From assembly GCA_021820965.1 (NCBI GenBank), contig JAKACZ010000024.1, forward strand, positions 1 through 64,000: a stretch of DNA of 64,000 nt, given 5' to 3'. Of the stretch, positions 17,968-25,954 are shown piece after piece. The stretch comes from Bacillota bacterium (lineage in GTDB: Bacteria; Bacillota; Sulfobacillia; Sulfobacillales; Sulfobacillaceae). Position 1 is the first letter of the stretch. Each line of letters opens with the position of its first letter. Position numbers and translations under genes: made by a program. The notes beneath the pieces are model-generated. The model had not been told where the DNA came from and did not search any database. It was given only the letters and a program-made list of their open reading frames with translations.

Positions 17968-18717
17968 ATGCCCGCCATGCGGGTGCAACGGATATTGCAA
18001 AAAGCGGGCTTGACCTCCCGGCGTGAAGCTGAACGATGGATTGCGGTAGGGCGGGTGACGGTAAACGGCCAACCCATAGGGCTGGGGGCGTTGGCCGACC
18101 CGGAGCGGGACCGTGTTGCGGTGGACGGCCGGCCGGTATTGCTGCCCACAGTCCCGCCGGTCTATTTGGCGCTCTATAAGCCCCGGGGGTATACGACCTC
18201 CCTGGCCGACCGCCACGCTGCCCATCTTATCTCGGAGTTAGTTCCCCAGCGTTTTGGCCGGCTGTTTCCGGTGGGTCGGCTTGACCGGGACAGCGAAGGG
18301 CTAATCCTTTTGACCAACGACGGCGATCTAGCGCAGGCTCTCATGCATCCGTCACATGGCGTCGAGAAGGTATACGAGGTATGGGTCCGAGGAGTGCCCA
18401 AAAAGAGCCATCTGCAGCGGATGCGCGATGGCATTCAGCTGGACGATGGCAAAGCGCGTCCCGACCGCGTAGATGTGCTCCGTCGGGAAAACGATCGTGC
18501 CCTCATTCGAGTGGTGCTGCATGAGGGGCGAAAGCGGGAAATTCGGCGTATTTTTGATCGGATCGGGCATCCGGTGCAACAGCTGGTGCGGACCCGGTAT
18601 GGCAATATTACCATAGGCGGACTGGAGCCGGGGCATCCCCGGCCGCTTACGCATCGCGAAGTGCGAGAATTGAAAGCGTTGGTCATGGATTCCAGACCTC
18701 ATTCCGATGATGGCTAG
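17968..18717 (+). CDS. rluB: 23S rRNA pseudouridine synthase of the RluB/RsuA family
   Basis: Isomerises a uridine in ribosomal RNA (position 2605 of 23S rRNA for RluB). An N-terminal S4 RNA-binding domain covers residues ~4-60 (RVQRILQKAGLTSRREAERW), followed by the catalytic domain with LYKPRGYTTS and the motif GRLDRDSEGLILLTNDG, where the aspartate of RLD is the nucleophile. HEGRKREIRRIFDRIGHPV completes the RsuA-type signature. 249 residues is normal. The ATG follows the upstream stop without a gap. Confidence 0.92.
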   Translation: MPAMRVQRILQKAGLTSRREAERWIAVGRVTVNGQPIGLGALADPERDRVAVDGRPVLLPTVPPVYLALYKPRGYTTSLADRHAAHLISELVPQRFGRLFPVGRLDRDSEGLILLTNDGDLAQALMHPSHGVEKVYEVWVRGVPKKSHLQRMRDGIQLDDGKARPDRVDVLRRENDRALIRVVLHEGRKREIRRIFDRIGHPVQQLVRTRYGNITIGGLEPGHPRPLTHREVRELKALVMDSRPHSDDG

Positions 18718-19204
18718 CGAAGCTGCTGGGAACTGGGGAAAGCGGCTTTGTTGGCTGGGTTAAGATGGGGTGATACTTCTCCCCGCCGCCACTTGTCGGG
18801 AGCGCGAGCGGAGAGAAGGGATGAGCTAACTGGGCCAGGCGGGGTTTGTATTGCTGAGGCGTCCCACTCTCGTCAGCGGCTCCGAAGGAGAAACAGTATC
18901 GGGGAGCGCGTGCTAGATGGGTACAAGAAATCCTTCAGCGTCGCTTCAAGGGTCGGACGGTCGAGGAATCGACATTATTGCTCCTGCGTGTCAATTCGAC
19001 CCCGGGAGCAAAGAGATCGGCGTCGCAATCATCCTACTAGCGGGAGAGGGGCCTAAGGCTCTCCTGCCTGGTCTAAAGAACCGGCATCGAAGGGATGTTA
19101 CAGCGAATGGCCGCTTGACATCTCTTCCGGGGGACGCCGGGTCGCCCAGCGTGCAAAGAGCTGCGTGACTCATTGAAACAATGGCCGGCGCGATAAGAAA
19201 ATAA
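18718..19204. other. Intergenic region
   Basis: About 490 bases with no gene that I can support. No clear repeats. The structured block described separately begins after it. Confidence 0.4.
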
Positions 19205-19320
19205 GCTTTCGCCTAACGGCGGACGCCCGCTTTCCTCGGTTTGCAGCCGTTCACTCCCGAAAGGGAGGGACGACCGTTTGTCCCCGCAAGGGGAATGGTC
19301 CCAGGCCTTAAAGCCGGGGC
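19205..19320 (+). ncRNA. Structured leader-like region before pncB
   Basis: Consecutive hairpins can be drawn on the + strand: CTCCC-GAAA-GGGAG at 19254-19267 with a GNRA loop; 19272-19300 with outer GACC/GGTC and inner TCCCC-GCAA-GGGGA, again a GNRA loop; and a CTTAAA-loop stem at 19301-19317. They lie 20-135 bases upstream of the nicotinate phosphoribosyltransferase frame. They could be a cis-regulatory RNA or the non-coding end of an IS605-type element. I do not match them to a known class. Confidence 0.4.
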
Positions 19321-19340
19321 TGCTCGCGGGCATTTAGTGA

Positions 19341-20447
19341 TTGAGCCAGAAAGGGCGGGGAAGGACGACGGAACCATCGCAGGAACGACTCAAGGCCGCC
19401 GCGCACGACATTCACGCCGTCGCGGCGTTTCAGCCAGAAGACCGCGGAATTCGGTCGGCAACGCCGGACGAGGTGAGAGCCGGTCTCACCGCTGATGTCT
19501 ATTTTGTCGGCACACAGCAAATTCTCGACCATCTCCACTTAAGCCAACTCCCGGTGACTGCGGAGATTTTTTGCAATCATGGCGGGCTCTTGGCGGGCGT
19601 GGATGAAACCGTGGCATTACTCGAGCATCTCCCTGTTACGGTAGATGCTTTGGACGACGGCACCGTATTGAACGAGAAGGACGTGGTTATGCGAATATCC
19701 GGTCGTTACGGCGATTTTGGGCTGTTTGAGACAGCCATTTTAGGAACCCTGGCCTCGTCGTCGGGTTGGGCCAGCCGCACCCGTGAAATCGTAGATTTGG
19801 CCGCTCCCGTGCCGGTCATCTCGTTTGGCGCACGTCATGTGCACCCGGCGGTGGCATCGGTCATGGACCGGGCGGCGCTGATTGGCGGTGCGGCTGGGGC
19901 CAGCAGCATTTTGGGTGCACGCCAAGCCGGTCAGATGCCCTCCGGGACAATGCCCCACGCACTTCTACTAATGGTCGGGGATACGGTGCGGGCGGCCCAG
20001 GCATATGACGCCGTCATGCCGGAGAATGCACCGCGAGTGGTGTTGGTCGACACGTTTAAAGATGAGGCGGAAGAAGCGCTCAGGGTTGCTCAAAAGCTGG
20101 GTTCCAAGCTGGCCGCGATACGCATGGACACGCCCCGTGAGCGCGGCGGGGTCACGCCCGGGCTGGTGCGGGAAGTGAAAGCGCGGTTGGTCCAGGCCGG
20201 ATTCCCCGAGGTGGGCATCTTTGTGTCAGGCGGCATCGCCGCCGACCGGGTCGTGCCACTGAAAGAGGCGGGGGTTACCGGCTTTGGCATTGGAAGCTTC
20301 ATTGCGGCCGCGCCGCCTTTGGATATGACGATGGACTTGAAGATGGTGAATGGCAAACCTGTCGCCAAACGGGGGCGCATTCCCGGCCTCACTCCCGGTC
20401 GTCCGTTACGGCGCCGGATTTCTGCCGGGCCTGAATCGACGATTTGA
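19341..20447 (+). CDS. pncB: Nicotinate phosphoribosyltransferase (archaeal-type)
   Basis: NAD salvage enzyme that joins nicotinate to phosphoribosyl pyrophosphate. It belongs to the shorter archaeal/clostridial COG1488-type form. Recognisable are AGLTADVYFVGTQQIL at the N-terminus, ETAILGTLASSSGWASRTRE, SFGARHVHPAVASVMDRAAL (substrate-binding arginine-histidine block) and IFVSGGIAADRVVPLKEAG near the C-terminus. The frame opens right after a TGA, so TTG at 19341 is the first possible start, but it lacks a binding site. The true start is uncertain and the usual ATG may have been lost. The 3' end overlaps the convergent SWIM gene by 59 bases. Confidence 0.85.
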   Translation: MSQKGRGRTTEPSQERLKAAAHDIHAVAAFQPEDRGIRSATPDEVRAGLTADVYFVGTQQILDHLHLSQLPVTAEIFCNHGGLLAGVDETVALLEHLPVTVDALDDGTVLNEKDVVMRISGRYGDFGLFETAILGTLASSSGWASRTREIVDLAAPVPVISFGARHVHPAVASVMDRAALIGGAAGASSILGARQAGQMPSGTMPHALLLMVGDTVRAAQAYDAVMPENAPRVVLVDTFKDEAEEALRVAQKLGSKLAAIRMDTPRERGGVTPGLVREVKARLVQAGFPEVGIFVSGGIAADRVVPLKEAGVTGFGIGSFIAAAPPLDMTMDLKMVNGKPVAKRGRIPGLTPGRPLRRRISAGPESTI

Positions 20448-21519
20448 GCGAGTCCCAGGCCTTGGGATCAATAAGGTGGCGCACTGGCTCCACTGGCGTG
20501 AGGCTGCATGATTCCCAGGCCAGGGCAATACGGTGGGGAATTCCGTCTTCGGGGGCCAGCCATGCGATGAGGCGAAGACGGGCCTCGCGTCTCAGTTTGG
20601 GGTCGTCAGGCAGATGGCGGTCAATGAGCGCGATGGCGCGGTCCGCCCGGCCCGCTTGGTACCATGCGTCTGCTTGGCGCAATGAGCCAGGATCGAGATC
20701 CGTATACCGCGTCCACAGGACGTTGGCCAGGTCCGGCTGCAGGATGGTGAGGTCCGCCAGCATAGTCACTAGGCGTTCGCCGGTAGGGTGTACCAGATGC
20801 GGGCGCCACAAAAACGAGAGCAGCGCATCGACGCATGCGGGGTTGTTGGCGCCTGCGCTCACTACGTTCATAATAGGGGCCAGGGGGAGGCACGGCTGCA
20901 TCCAATGGAGCATAAGCCAGGCCTCAAAGTCGTCGGGTAAAGACTTGGTCAGGTGTCGATCGCGCCAGAGGTCGAATTGAGCCCGCACGGCCGGCTGCTC
21001 AAGCCAGCTGGCATGCATTTCCGCCCACAATGGCGCTAACGGATCTCGTGAGAGTCGTGATCGTATCGAGGAGGTTTGGAGTCGCTGTTGCAGGCGGTGC
21101 AGAGCGCCATCGGAAAATGGCTCGCGCCAGAATGGCGGGAGGTCGGGAATGAGGTCCCAGTTCAACTCTTGGTCGAAGGGCCATCGGGCCAACATCGGCG
21201 GCGCCGTCTGCGCCAACGCCCAAGGGGTTTCATAATACATCTCCGCATTTTGCTCGAGGTCCAGCAGTAAAGCGGCAGCGTGGCGGCAGGGCATGCGCTT
21301 ACCCTCGCAAGTGCATGTTGCGACCAGTTGGGCCTCGTGTGCATGGATATGCGGGTGATAGCGGTCCGCATAGCCGCGCAACTCAGCCGCATAGTCGGCA
21401 TCACCCAGGCGCCAGCGGCGTGCCAGCCGCTCTTGAGCCAGATAGTCTCGGCCAACTTGGCGGATGTTTGTGGGGAGTTGATCCACTGCATTTTGGATGC
21501 ATGTGGCATGTAAGGCCAT
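20389..21519 (-). CDS. SWIM zinc-finger protein
   Basis: 376 residues. The N-terminal part carries a SWIM zinc finger, ATCTCEGKRMPCRHAAAL (C-x-C then C-x-H), at about residues 66-84. SWIM domains bind DNA or proteins and in bacteria often accompany SNF2 helicases, though none is present here. The rest is helical, tryptophan-rich and without a domain I recognise. ATG start with AAGGGACG upstream. Divergent from the small zinc-ribbon gene at 21652 and overlapping pncB at its 3' end. Confidence 0.8.
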   Translation of the reverse strand: MALHATCIQNAVDQLPTNIRQVGRDYLAQERLARRWRLGDADYAAELRGYADRYHPHIHAHEAQLVATCTCEGKRMPCRHAAALLLDLEQNAEMYYETPWALAQTAPPMLARWPFDQELNWDLIPDLPPFWREPFSDGALHRLQQRLQTSSIRSRLSRDPLAPLWAEMHASWLEQPAVRAQFDLWRDRHLTKSLPDDFEAWLMLHWMQPCLPLAPIMNVVSAGANNPACVDALLSFLWRPHLVHPTGERLVTMLADLTILQPDLANVLWTRYTDLDPGSLRQADAWYQAGRADRAIALIDRHLPDDPKLRREARLRLIAWLAPEDGIPHRIALAWESCSLTPVEPVRHLIDPKAWDSLKSSIQARQKSGAVTDDRE

Positions 21520-21580
21520 TACACGGTCGTCCCTTCAGGTTACGGGCGCAGTGTCATTCTACCAAAAATCCCGACTCCCC

Positions 21581-21609
21581 TTGCAAGAGCCTGGCAATCC
21601 CGGCACAAT
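21581..21609 (+). promoter_or_regulatory. Candidate sigma-A promoter for the aroH-cmk operon
   Basis: TTGCAA at 21581-21586, 17-base spacer, CACAAT at 21604-21609, 43 bases before the ATG of the small zinc protein gene. It has the right form and place. Confidence 0.5.
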
Positions 21610-21651
21610 GGGAAAGATAAGCGGAACACCTAATCTGTGAGGAGGCTCAAC

Positions 21652-21810
21652 ATGGTTGTCAGATGTCGTGTTTGCGGCCGTACTGTCGATGTCGCCGCTT
21701 GGAGCCGGGAGCATGAGATTTTGAAAAAGGCGTCGGATGACCCGGCGTTCGTCTGTGACGCTTGTCAGGAAAGGATTCGGGCTGAAGCGAAGAAAGACCT
21801 GCCGACTTAA
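21652..21810 (+). CDS. Small zinc-ribbon protein (YlaI/DUF2197-like)
   Basis: 52-residue protein with two CxxC pairs, CRVCGR at residues 5-10 and CDACQERI near residue 35, forming a probable zinc ribbon. In layout and length it resembles the DUF2197 protein YlaI of Bacillus. The ATG is preceded by GAGGAGG at ideal spacing. It is the first gene of a run leading to aroH, cmk, plsC and the S1 protein. Function not known. Confidence 0.7.
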   Translation: MVVRCRVCGRTVDVAAWSREHEILKKASDDPAFVCDACQERIRAEAKKDLPT

Positions 21811-21834
21811 TGCATAGAGGAGGCGAGCACCGGA

Positions 21835-22212
21835 GTGATTCGGGGAATTCGGGGAGCCACAACCGTCGAACATGACGATGCGGAGGAAATCCTGGCTCGC
21901 ACGGGGGAACTTCTTTTGGATATGGCGCGGGCAAACCAGATTGAACCGGATATGATATCCAGCATTTGTTTTACATTATCACCCGATTTGCACGCCACCT
22001 TTCCGGCAGAAGCTGCGCGGCGAGTCGGCTGGCGGTATGTGCCAGTGATTTGCATGCGCGAGTTGGACGTGCCCCATGGCCTTCCTAAAACGATACGAGT
22101 GTTAATGCACGCGGAGACCTCGCGGCGGCCGGAACAAGTCCAACACGTGTACCGTGGCAGGGCGGTAAGCCTCAGAGAAGACCTGGATCCTGACGTGAGC
22201 GCGCGTGGGTAG
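21835..22212 (+). CDS. aroH: Chorismate mutase, AroH type
   Basis: Converts chorismate to prephenate for phenylalanine and tyrosine synthesis. 125 residues, the size of trimeric AroH from Bacillus (127). RGIRGATTVEHDDAEEIL carries the first active-site arginine, and ICMRELDVPHGLPKTIRVLM the C-x-R-E and second arginine. GTG start after GAGGAGGCGAG. It overlaps the start of cmk by eight bases. Confidence 0.93.
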   Translation: MIRGIRGATTVEHDDAEEILARTGELLLDMARANQIEPDMISSICFTLSPDLHATFPAEAARRVGWRYVPVICMRELDVPHGLPKTIRVLMHAETSRRPEQVQHVYRGRAVSLREDLDPDVSARG

Positions 22213-22882
22213 ACCCGGAGTGATTGCAGTGGATGGGCCGGCCGGAGCTGGTAAAAGCACTGTAGCGCGTACGATCGCCGGTCGGTTGGGGTTTTTGTAT
22301 TTGGACACGGGTGCCATGTACCGGGCACTAGCCTACAAGGCATTGACCGAGGGGGTTGATGTGCGGGATGATGAGGCCTTGTCGGAACTTTTGGCGGATA
22401 CGGTGATTGAGTTGTATCCAGCCGAACACGGTAATGTTGAAGTGATACTGGATGGCGTCGATGTGACGGAAAAGCTTCGCACCCCGCAAGTTAATGCCAC
22501 TGTCTCGCAGGTGGCGGGATTTGCGTCGGTGCGCACGGAGATGGTGGCCCGTCAGCGGGTGCTGGCAAGCCAGGGCGGGGTAGTAATGGACGGACGGGAT
22601 ATTGGAACATGTGTTCTGCCCGAGGCCGATGTCAAGTTTTATTTGACAGCGTCTTTGGATGCACGAGCGCAGCGCCGCTATCACGAAATGCAACGAATGG
22701 GTTACAACATTTCTTTGGCACGGATTCGTGAGGAGATTGAACATCGCGACATGTTAGATTCCAGCCGTCCCTACGCGCCTTTATCCAAAGCCGATGATGC
22801 CTTGTTGGTGGATACCACCGATATGGAGGTTGAGGAGGTCGTGGCGTACATGATTGAGGTGTGCCGCCAACGCCTGACGTAA
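22205..22882 (+). CDS. cmk: Cytidylate kinase
   Basis: Phosphorylates CMP and dCMP with ATP. The P-loop GPAGAGKSTVAR is at residues 11-22, YLDTGAMYRALAYKAL the CMP-binding block, and MDGRDIGTCVLPEADVKFYL plus RAQRRYHEMQ the lid and substrate contacts. 225 residues is standard. GTG start inside the end of aroH; the last base of its TAA stop is the first base of the plsC ATG, so the operon is tightly coupled. Confidence 0.95.
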   Translation: MGRPGVIAVDGPAGAGKSTVARTIAGRLGFLYLDTGAMYRALAYKALTEGVDVRDDEALSELLADTVIELYPAEHGNVEVILDGVDVTEKLRTPQVNATVSQVAGFASVRTEMVARQRVLASQGGVVMDGRDIGTCVLPEADVKFYLTASLDARAQRRYHEMQRMGYNISLARIREEIEHRDMLDSSRPYAPLSKADDALLVDTTDMEVEEVVAYMIEVCRQRLT

Positions 22883-23466
22883 TGTGGGTATATTGGATCT
22901 TATATTGGATCATTCGCACGCTTTTCTCTCTCTATTTCCGTGTACGCGTAACCGGACTGGCTCATTGCCCCGAGGATGGGGCGGTGATTGTCGTGGCCAA
23001 CCACCGCAGCGGGTTCGATCCGCCCATGGTGGGGGCGATTTTGCGACGTCCGGTACATTTTATGACCAAGGCGGAATTATGGTCGTATCCTTTTCTGCCT
23101 TTGCTCTTTAAATATGTTCACGCCTATCCGGTGCGGCGGGGCCGGCCCGATCGCAAGGCCATCCGACACTCGCTGGATATTCTCCGGCGGGGAGAAATTA
23201 TTGTGTTATTCCCCGAGGGGCACCGGACTGAAACGGGCGATCTCCAAGAAGCGCGAGCGGGCGTCGTATATCTGGCGCAAAAAACCGGCTGTCTAGTTTT
23301 ACCGATTGGCATCAGTGGACGGTATGGTTTTCGCCGCACCATTCGTTATGTGGTTGGAGAACCCTTTCAATTGGATGCGGACATGAGCCGCAAACAAGCC
23401 CAAGGGTTGGTAATGGATAAAATTCGGGTACTCATCGAACGCGGAGAGGCGATGGACCGCAGATGA
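22882..23466 (+). CDS. plsC: 1-acyl-sn-glycerol-3-phosphate acyltransferase
   Basis: Adds the second acyl chain to lysophosphatidate in phospholipid synthesis at the membrane. A hydrophobic N-terminal segment (residues ~2-20) is followed by NHRSGFD (the H-x4-D catalytic motif) near residue 45 and FPEGHRTETG near 115, the glycerol-phosphate binding block. I use the ATG at 22882, which overlaps the cmk stop as TAATG, rather than the upstream GTG at 22861. 194 residues. The cmk-plsC-rpsA order is common in Firmicutes. Confidence 0.93.
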   Translation: MWVYWILYWIIRTLFSLYFRVRVTGLAHCPEDGAVIVVANHRSGFDPPMVGAILRRPVHFMTKAELWSYPFLPLLFKYVHAYPVRRGRPDRKAIRHSLDILRRGEIIVLFPEGHRTETGDLQEARAGVVYLAQKTGCLVLPIGISGRYGFRRTIRYVVGEPFQLDADMSRKQAQGLVMDKIRVLIERGEAMDRR

Positions 23467-23471
23467 GATGG

Positions 23472-23500
23472 TTGGATATTCCGCCGTTCCGTTGTAATAT
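23472..23500 (+). promoter_or_regulatory. Candidate promoter for the S1 gene
   Basis: TTGGAT at 23472-23477, 17-base spacer, TAATAT at 23495-23500 with a TG just before it. It lies 58 bases before the rpsA ATG, so the S1 gene may have its own promoter besides read-through from plsC. Confidence 0.55.
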
Positions 23501-23557
23501 GGGAGAGAATAGCCTTCCCTGGGGATCATGTTGGGAACGGAATTTGGGAGGTCGGCA

Positions 23558-24814
23558 ATGATGGATGAGCGCAGACAGGAAGGAGCTGCCAACGAAGCGC
23601 GCAACGAGATGGAAGAAGCCTTAAACATGGAGGAATCTTTGGGACTGGGCCTAGGCGGTGATGCTCACCCCGGAGATATTCTTGAGGGGCGTGTTGTGCA
23701 CATCTCGCAAGATGGCGTATTGGTCGATGTTGGCGCCAAATCTGAAGGAATCATCCATCTGCGCGATCTCAGCCATCGTCGGGTAGAGCGGGCTGAAGAT
23801 GTTGTGCAGTTGGGTGATGTGATATCCGTCTATGTCCTCGGTTATGAGGGTGAAGAGGGCACCCTGAAATTGTCCAAACGGCGGGCGGACGAAGAAAAGG
23901 CCTGGGAGCGGTTGGAAGAGGCCCAAAAGAATGATGAAATTTTAGAAGCGCCGGTGGTTGAAGTCGTCAAAGGCGGTCTAGTGGCGGATGTGGGTCTGCG
24001 CGGTTTTATCCCGGCTTCGTTGATTGCCCCGGGCTTTGTGCATGATCTGGAGCCCTTTTTAGGCCAAACGGTACGGGTACGGGTGGTGGAGATTGATCGT
24101 CATAAGCGGCGAGCCATTTTGTCCCGCAAGGACGTGTTGGCCGAGGAAACCCGTGCCAAGCAGGAAGAAGTTTGGTCCAAGATTGAAGAGGGACAAATTT
24201 GGGAGGGTACAGTGAAGAGCCTGACCGACTTTGGCGCGTTTATTGACTTAGGCGGCGTGGACGGTTTGCTGCACATCAGCGAGATGTCCTGGAGCCGCAT
24301 CAACCATCCCTCGGAAATTTTAGAAGTCGGCCAGCCGGTTCGTGTGAAGGTCATCCGACTGAAGCCGGAAAGCGGCAAGATTAGTTTGGGACTCAGGCAG
24401 GTAGAGGGTAACCCCTGGGACCGCGCGGCCGATCATTTCGTCGAAGGGCGCATTTACCGCGGCGAGGTGGTGCGTCTGGCGACATTCGGAGTGTTTGTGC
24501 AGTTGGAACCGGGTGTCGACGGTCTGGTCCACATTTCTCAACTGGCTGACTATCGGGTAGGCCATCCTTCAGAAGTGGTACAGGTCGGCGATGTGATTGC
24601 CGTGAAGGTACTGGAGGTTGACCCGGAGCGGAAGCGCATTTCGTTGTCAAAGCGGGAGGCGGACGCGGAAGGCGGGTTGAGTGCCGTATATGAGCCGGAG
24701 CCACCTGAACCCCCGCCAACCGAGGATCCCGCTCCACCGCGCATGGCGGCATATCATGCCGGCGACTGGGAGGATGAAATTCCTCCGGATGACCCGGAAG
24801 ATCCCCAAGTGTAG
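23558..24814 (+). CDS. rpsA: Four-domain S1 RNA-binding protein (30S ribosomal protein S1 homologue)
   Basis: 418 residues from ATG 23558, which follows GGGAGGTC. Four S1 OB-fold repeats can be seen starting near residues 35, 120, 207 and 292. The third contains GAFIDLGGVDGLLHISEMSW and the fourth VFVQLEPGVDGLVHISQLAD. The acidic, proline-rich tail (~45 residues, EPPEPPPTEDPAPP) is disordered. Firmicute S1 homologues of this form help bind mRNA to the ribosome or affect translation less strictly than in Proteobacteria. A strong terminator follows. Confidence 0.92.
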   Translation: MMDERRQEGAANEARNEMEEALNMEESLGLGLGGDAHPGDILEGRVVHISQDGVLVDVGAKSEGIIHLRDLSHRRVERAEDVVQLGDVISVYVLGYEGEEGTLKLSKRRADEEKAWERLEEAQKNDEILEAPVVEVVKGGLVADVGLRGFIPASLIAPGFVHDLEPFLGQTVRVRVVEIDRHKRRAILSRKDVLAEETRAKQEEVWSKIEEGQIWEGTVKSLTDFGAFIDLGGVDGLLHISEMSWSRINHPSEILEVGQPVRVKVIRLKPESGKISLGLRQVEGNPWDRAADHFVEGRIYRGEVVRLATFGVFVQLEPGVDGLVHISQLADYRVGHPSEVVQVGDVIAVKVLEVDPERKRISLSKREADAEGGLSAVYEPEPPEPPPTEDPAPPRMAAYHAGDWEDEIPPDDPEDPQV

Positions 24815-24820
24815 CCAGCG

Positions 24821-24851
24821 AATCCTCAACGACCCGGTTGAGGATTTTTTT
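24821..24851 (+). terminator. Rho-independent terminator after rpsA
   Basis: AATCCTCAAC at 24821-24830, six-base loop, GTTGAGGATT at 24837-24846, running into a row of T to 24851. Perfect 10-bp stem, seven bases after the rpsA stop. Confidence 0.92.
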
Positions 24852-24893
24852 ATGTTCCACCGAACAAAGTCTTATATTGCAATGGTCAATGTG

Positions 24894-24932
24894 TTAAGAT
24901 TGTGTTAAGATCATATTAAGGATTTGTTAAGA
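24894..24932 (+). promoter_or_regulatory. Pho-box-like array before the phosphate transporter gene
   Basis: Four hexamers TTAAGA, TTAAGA, TTAAGG and TTAAGA start at 24894, 24905, 24916 and 24927, exactly 11 bases apart. This is the layout of PhoP/PhoB binding sites (TTxAxA-type hexamers with five-base spacers). A possible -10, TATATT, is upstream at about 24884, so the box may sit within or after the promoter. Whether it activates or represses is open. Confidence 0.7.
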
Positions 24933-24948
24933 GGGGAAGGGACACGGG

Positions 24949-25932
24949 CTGATCGGCGTTGACGTCGCGATTTTTGGCTTAATTAGCGCTTTTACCGCAA
25001 TCTCGGGAGTGAACGACGGCGGCAATCTGATTGGCACCTATCTTTCCTCAAGCCGGCTTCGGCCGGCGGTGACAGTGGCGCTTTTGTCGGTCAGCATGTT
25101 AGCAGGCCCTTTTTTATTTGGGACCCGGGTTTCGCACACCATTGCCGTAGAGATCGTCAATTTCCGCGTGGCGGGGCATTTAGTGTTGGCGATGGCGCTC
25201 CTTGCCGCCGTGGCGACGCTGGGGGTGACATGGTACCTGTCGATACCGACCAGTGCCACGCTGGCTCTGGCTGGGGCCATGGTGGGGACCGTTATGGCAG
25301 AAGGGCATATGGACTGGGTGCAATGGGCGGGTGTGCTAAAGGTGGGCCTGGGAGTGGTCGGTTCGGTCGTGGTTGGGTTCGCCGCGGCCTATGTCATTTC
25401 CGTTTTGCTGTGGCGGCTGATGCACCGCTTCCCCAAGGTGGGATTTTCCGGCGGTGGTGCGCAATGGTTGACCGTCGTCCTGCAAGGATTGGCATACGGA
25501 GCCAATGACCTGGAAAAGGCGATTGGGCTGATGGCCGTTTTCTTGATGTTGGTTGGCCATCATCACTACCAGGTGACTTGGTTGGCAATTGTGCTGCCGT
25601 GGCTGGTGTGGCTCTCGGGTTTCTTTTTAGGCGGCCTGAGGATTGCGCGTACGGTGAGCGGCCATGTCTTTCGCTTAAATGACATGGCGGCCGTCAGTAC
25701 CCAGGCCGGCGCGGCGGTGACGGTTGGTGTCGCGGCGCTGCTGGGGCTTCCGGTCAGCTCGACGCAGACGACAGATGGCAGTTTGTTTGGAACTGGGACT
25801 GCGCTCAATCCATATCAGGTACACTGGGCAACGGTCGGACAATTTATTCGGGTATGGGTCTTGACGCTGCCGCTGGCAGTAGCGGCGGGGGCGGCGGCGA
25901 TGGGGGCCGCCCGGCTAATTTTGATGCTATAG
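24949..25932 (+). CDS. pit: Inorganic phosphate transporter, PiT family
   Basis: Low-affinity phosphate permease with about ten hydrophobic segments. The family signature appears twice, GVNDGGNLIGTYLSS near the N-terminus and GLAYGANDLEKAIGLMAVF in the middle; the pairing LGLPVSSTQTTDGSLFGTG near the end is also typical. The first helix (AIFGLISAFTAISG) lies upstream of the first GTG (25009), so translation should start earlier. The only candidate between the in-frame TAA at 24928 and that GTG is CTG at 24949, which follows GAGGGGAAGG. A DUF47 partner follows 22 bases later. Confidence 0.88.
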   Translation: MIGVDVAIFGLISAFTAISGVNDGGNLIGTYLSSSRLRPAVTVALLSVSMLAGPFLFGTRVSHTIAVEIVNFRVAGHLVLAMALLAAVATLGVTWYLSIPTSATLALAGAMVGTVMAEGHMDWVQWAGVLKVGLGVVGSVVVGFAAAYVISVLLWRLMHRFPKVGFSGGGAQWLTVVLQGLAYGANDLEKAIGLMAVFLMLVGHHHYQVTWLAIVLPWLVWLSGFFLGGLRIARTVSGHVFRLNDMAAVSTQAGAAVTVGVAALLGLPVSSTQTTDGSLFGTGTALNPYQVHWATVGQFIRVWVLTLPLAVAAGAAAMGAARLILML

Positions 25933-25954
25933 CAGAAAGAAAGGGGGCCTGGAT

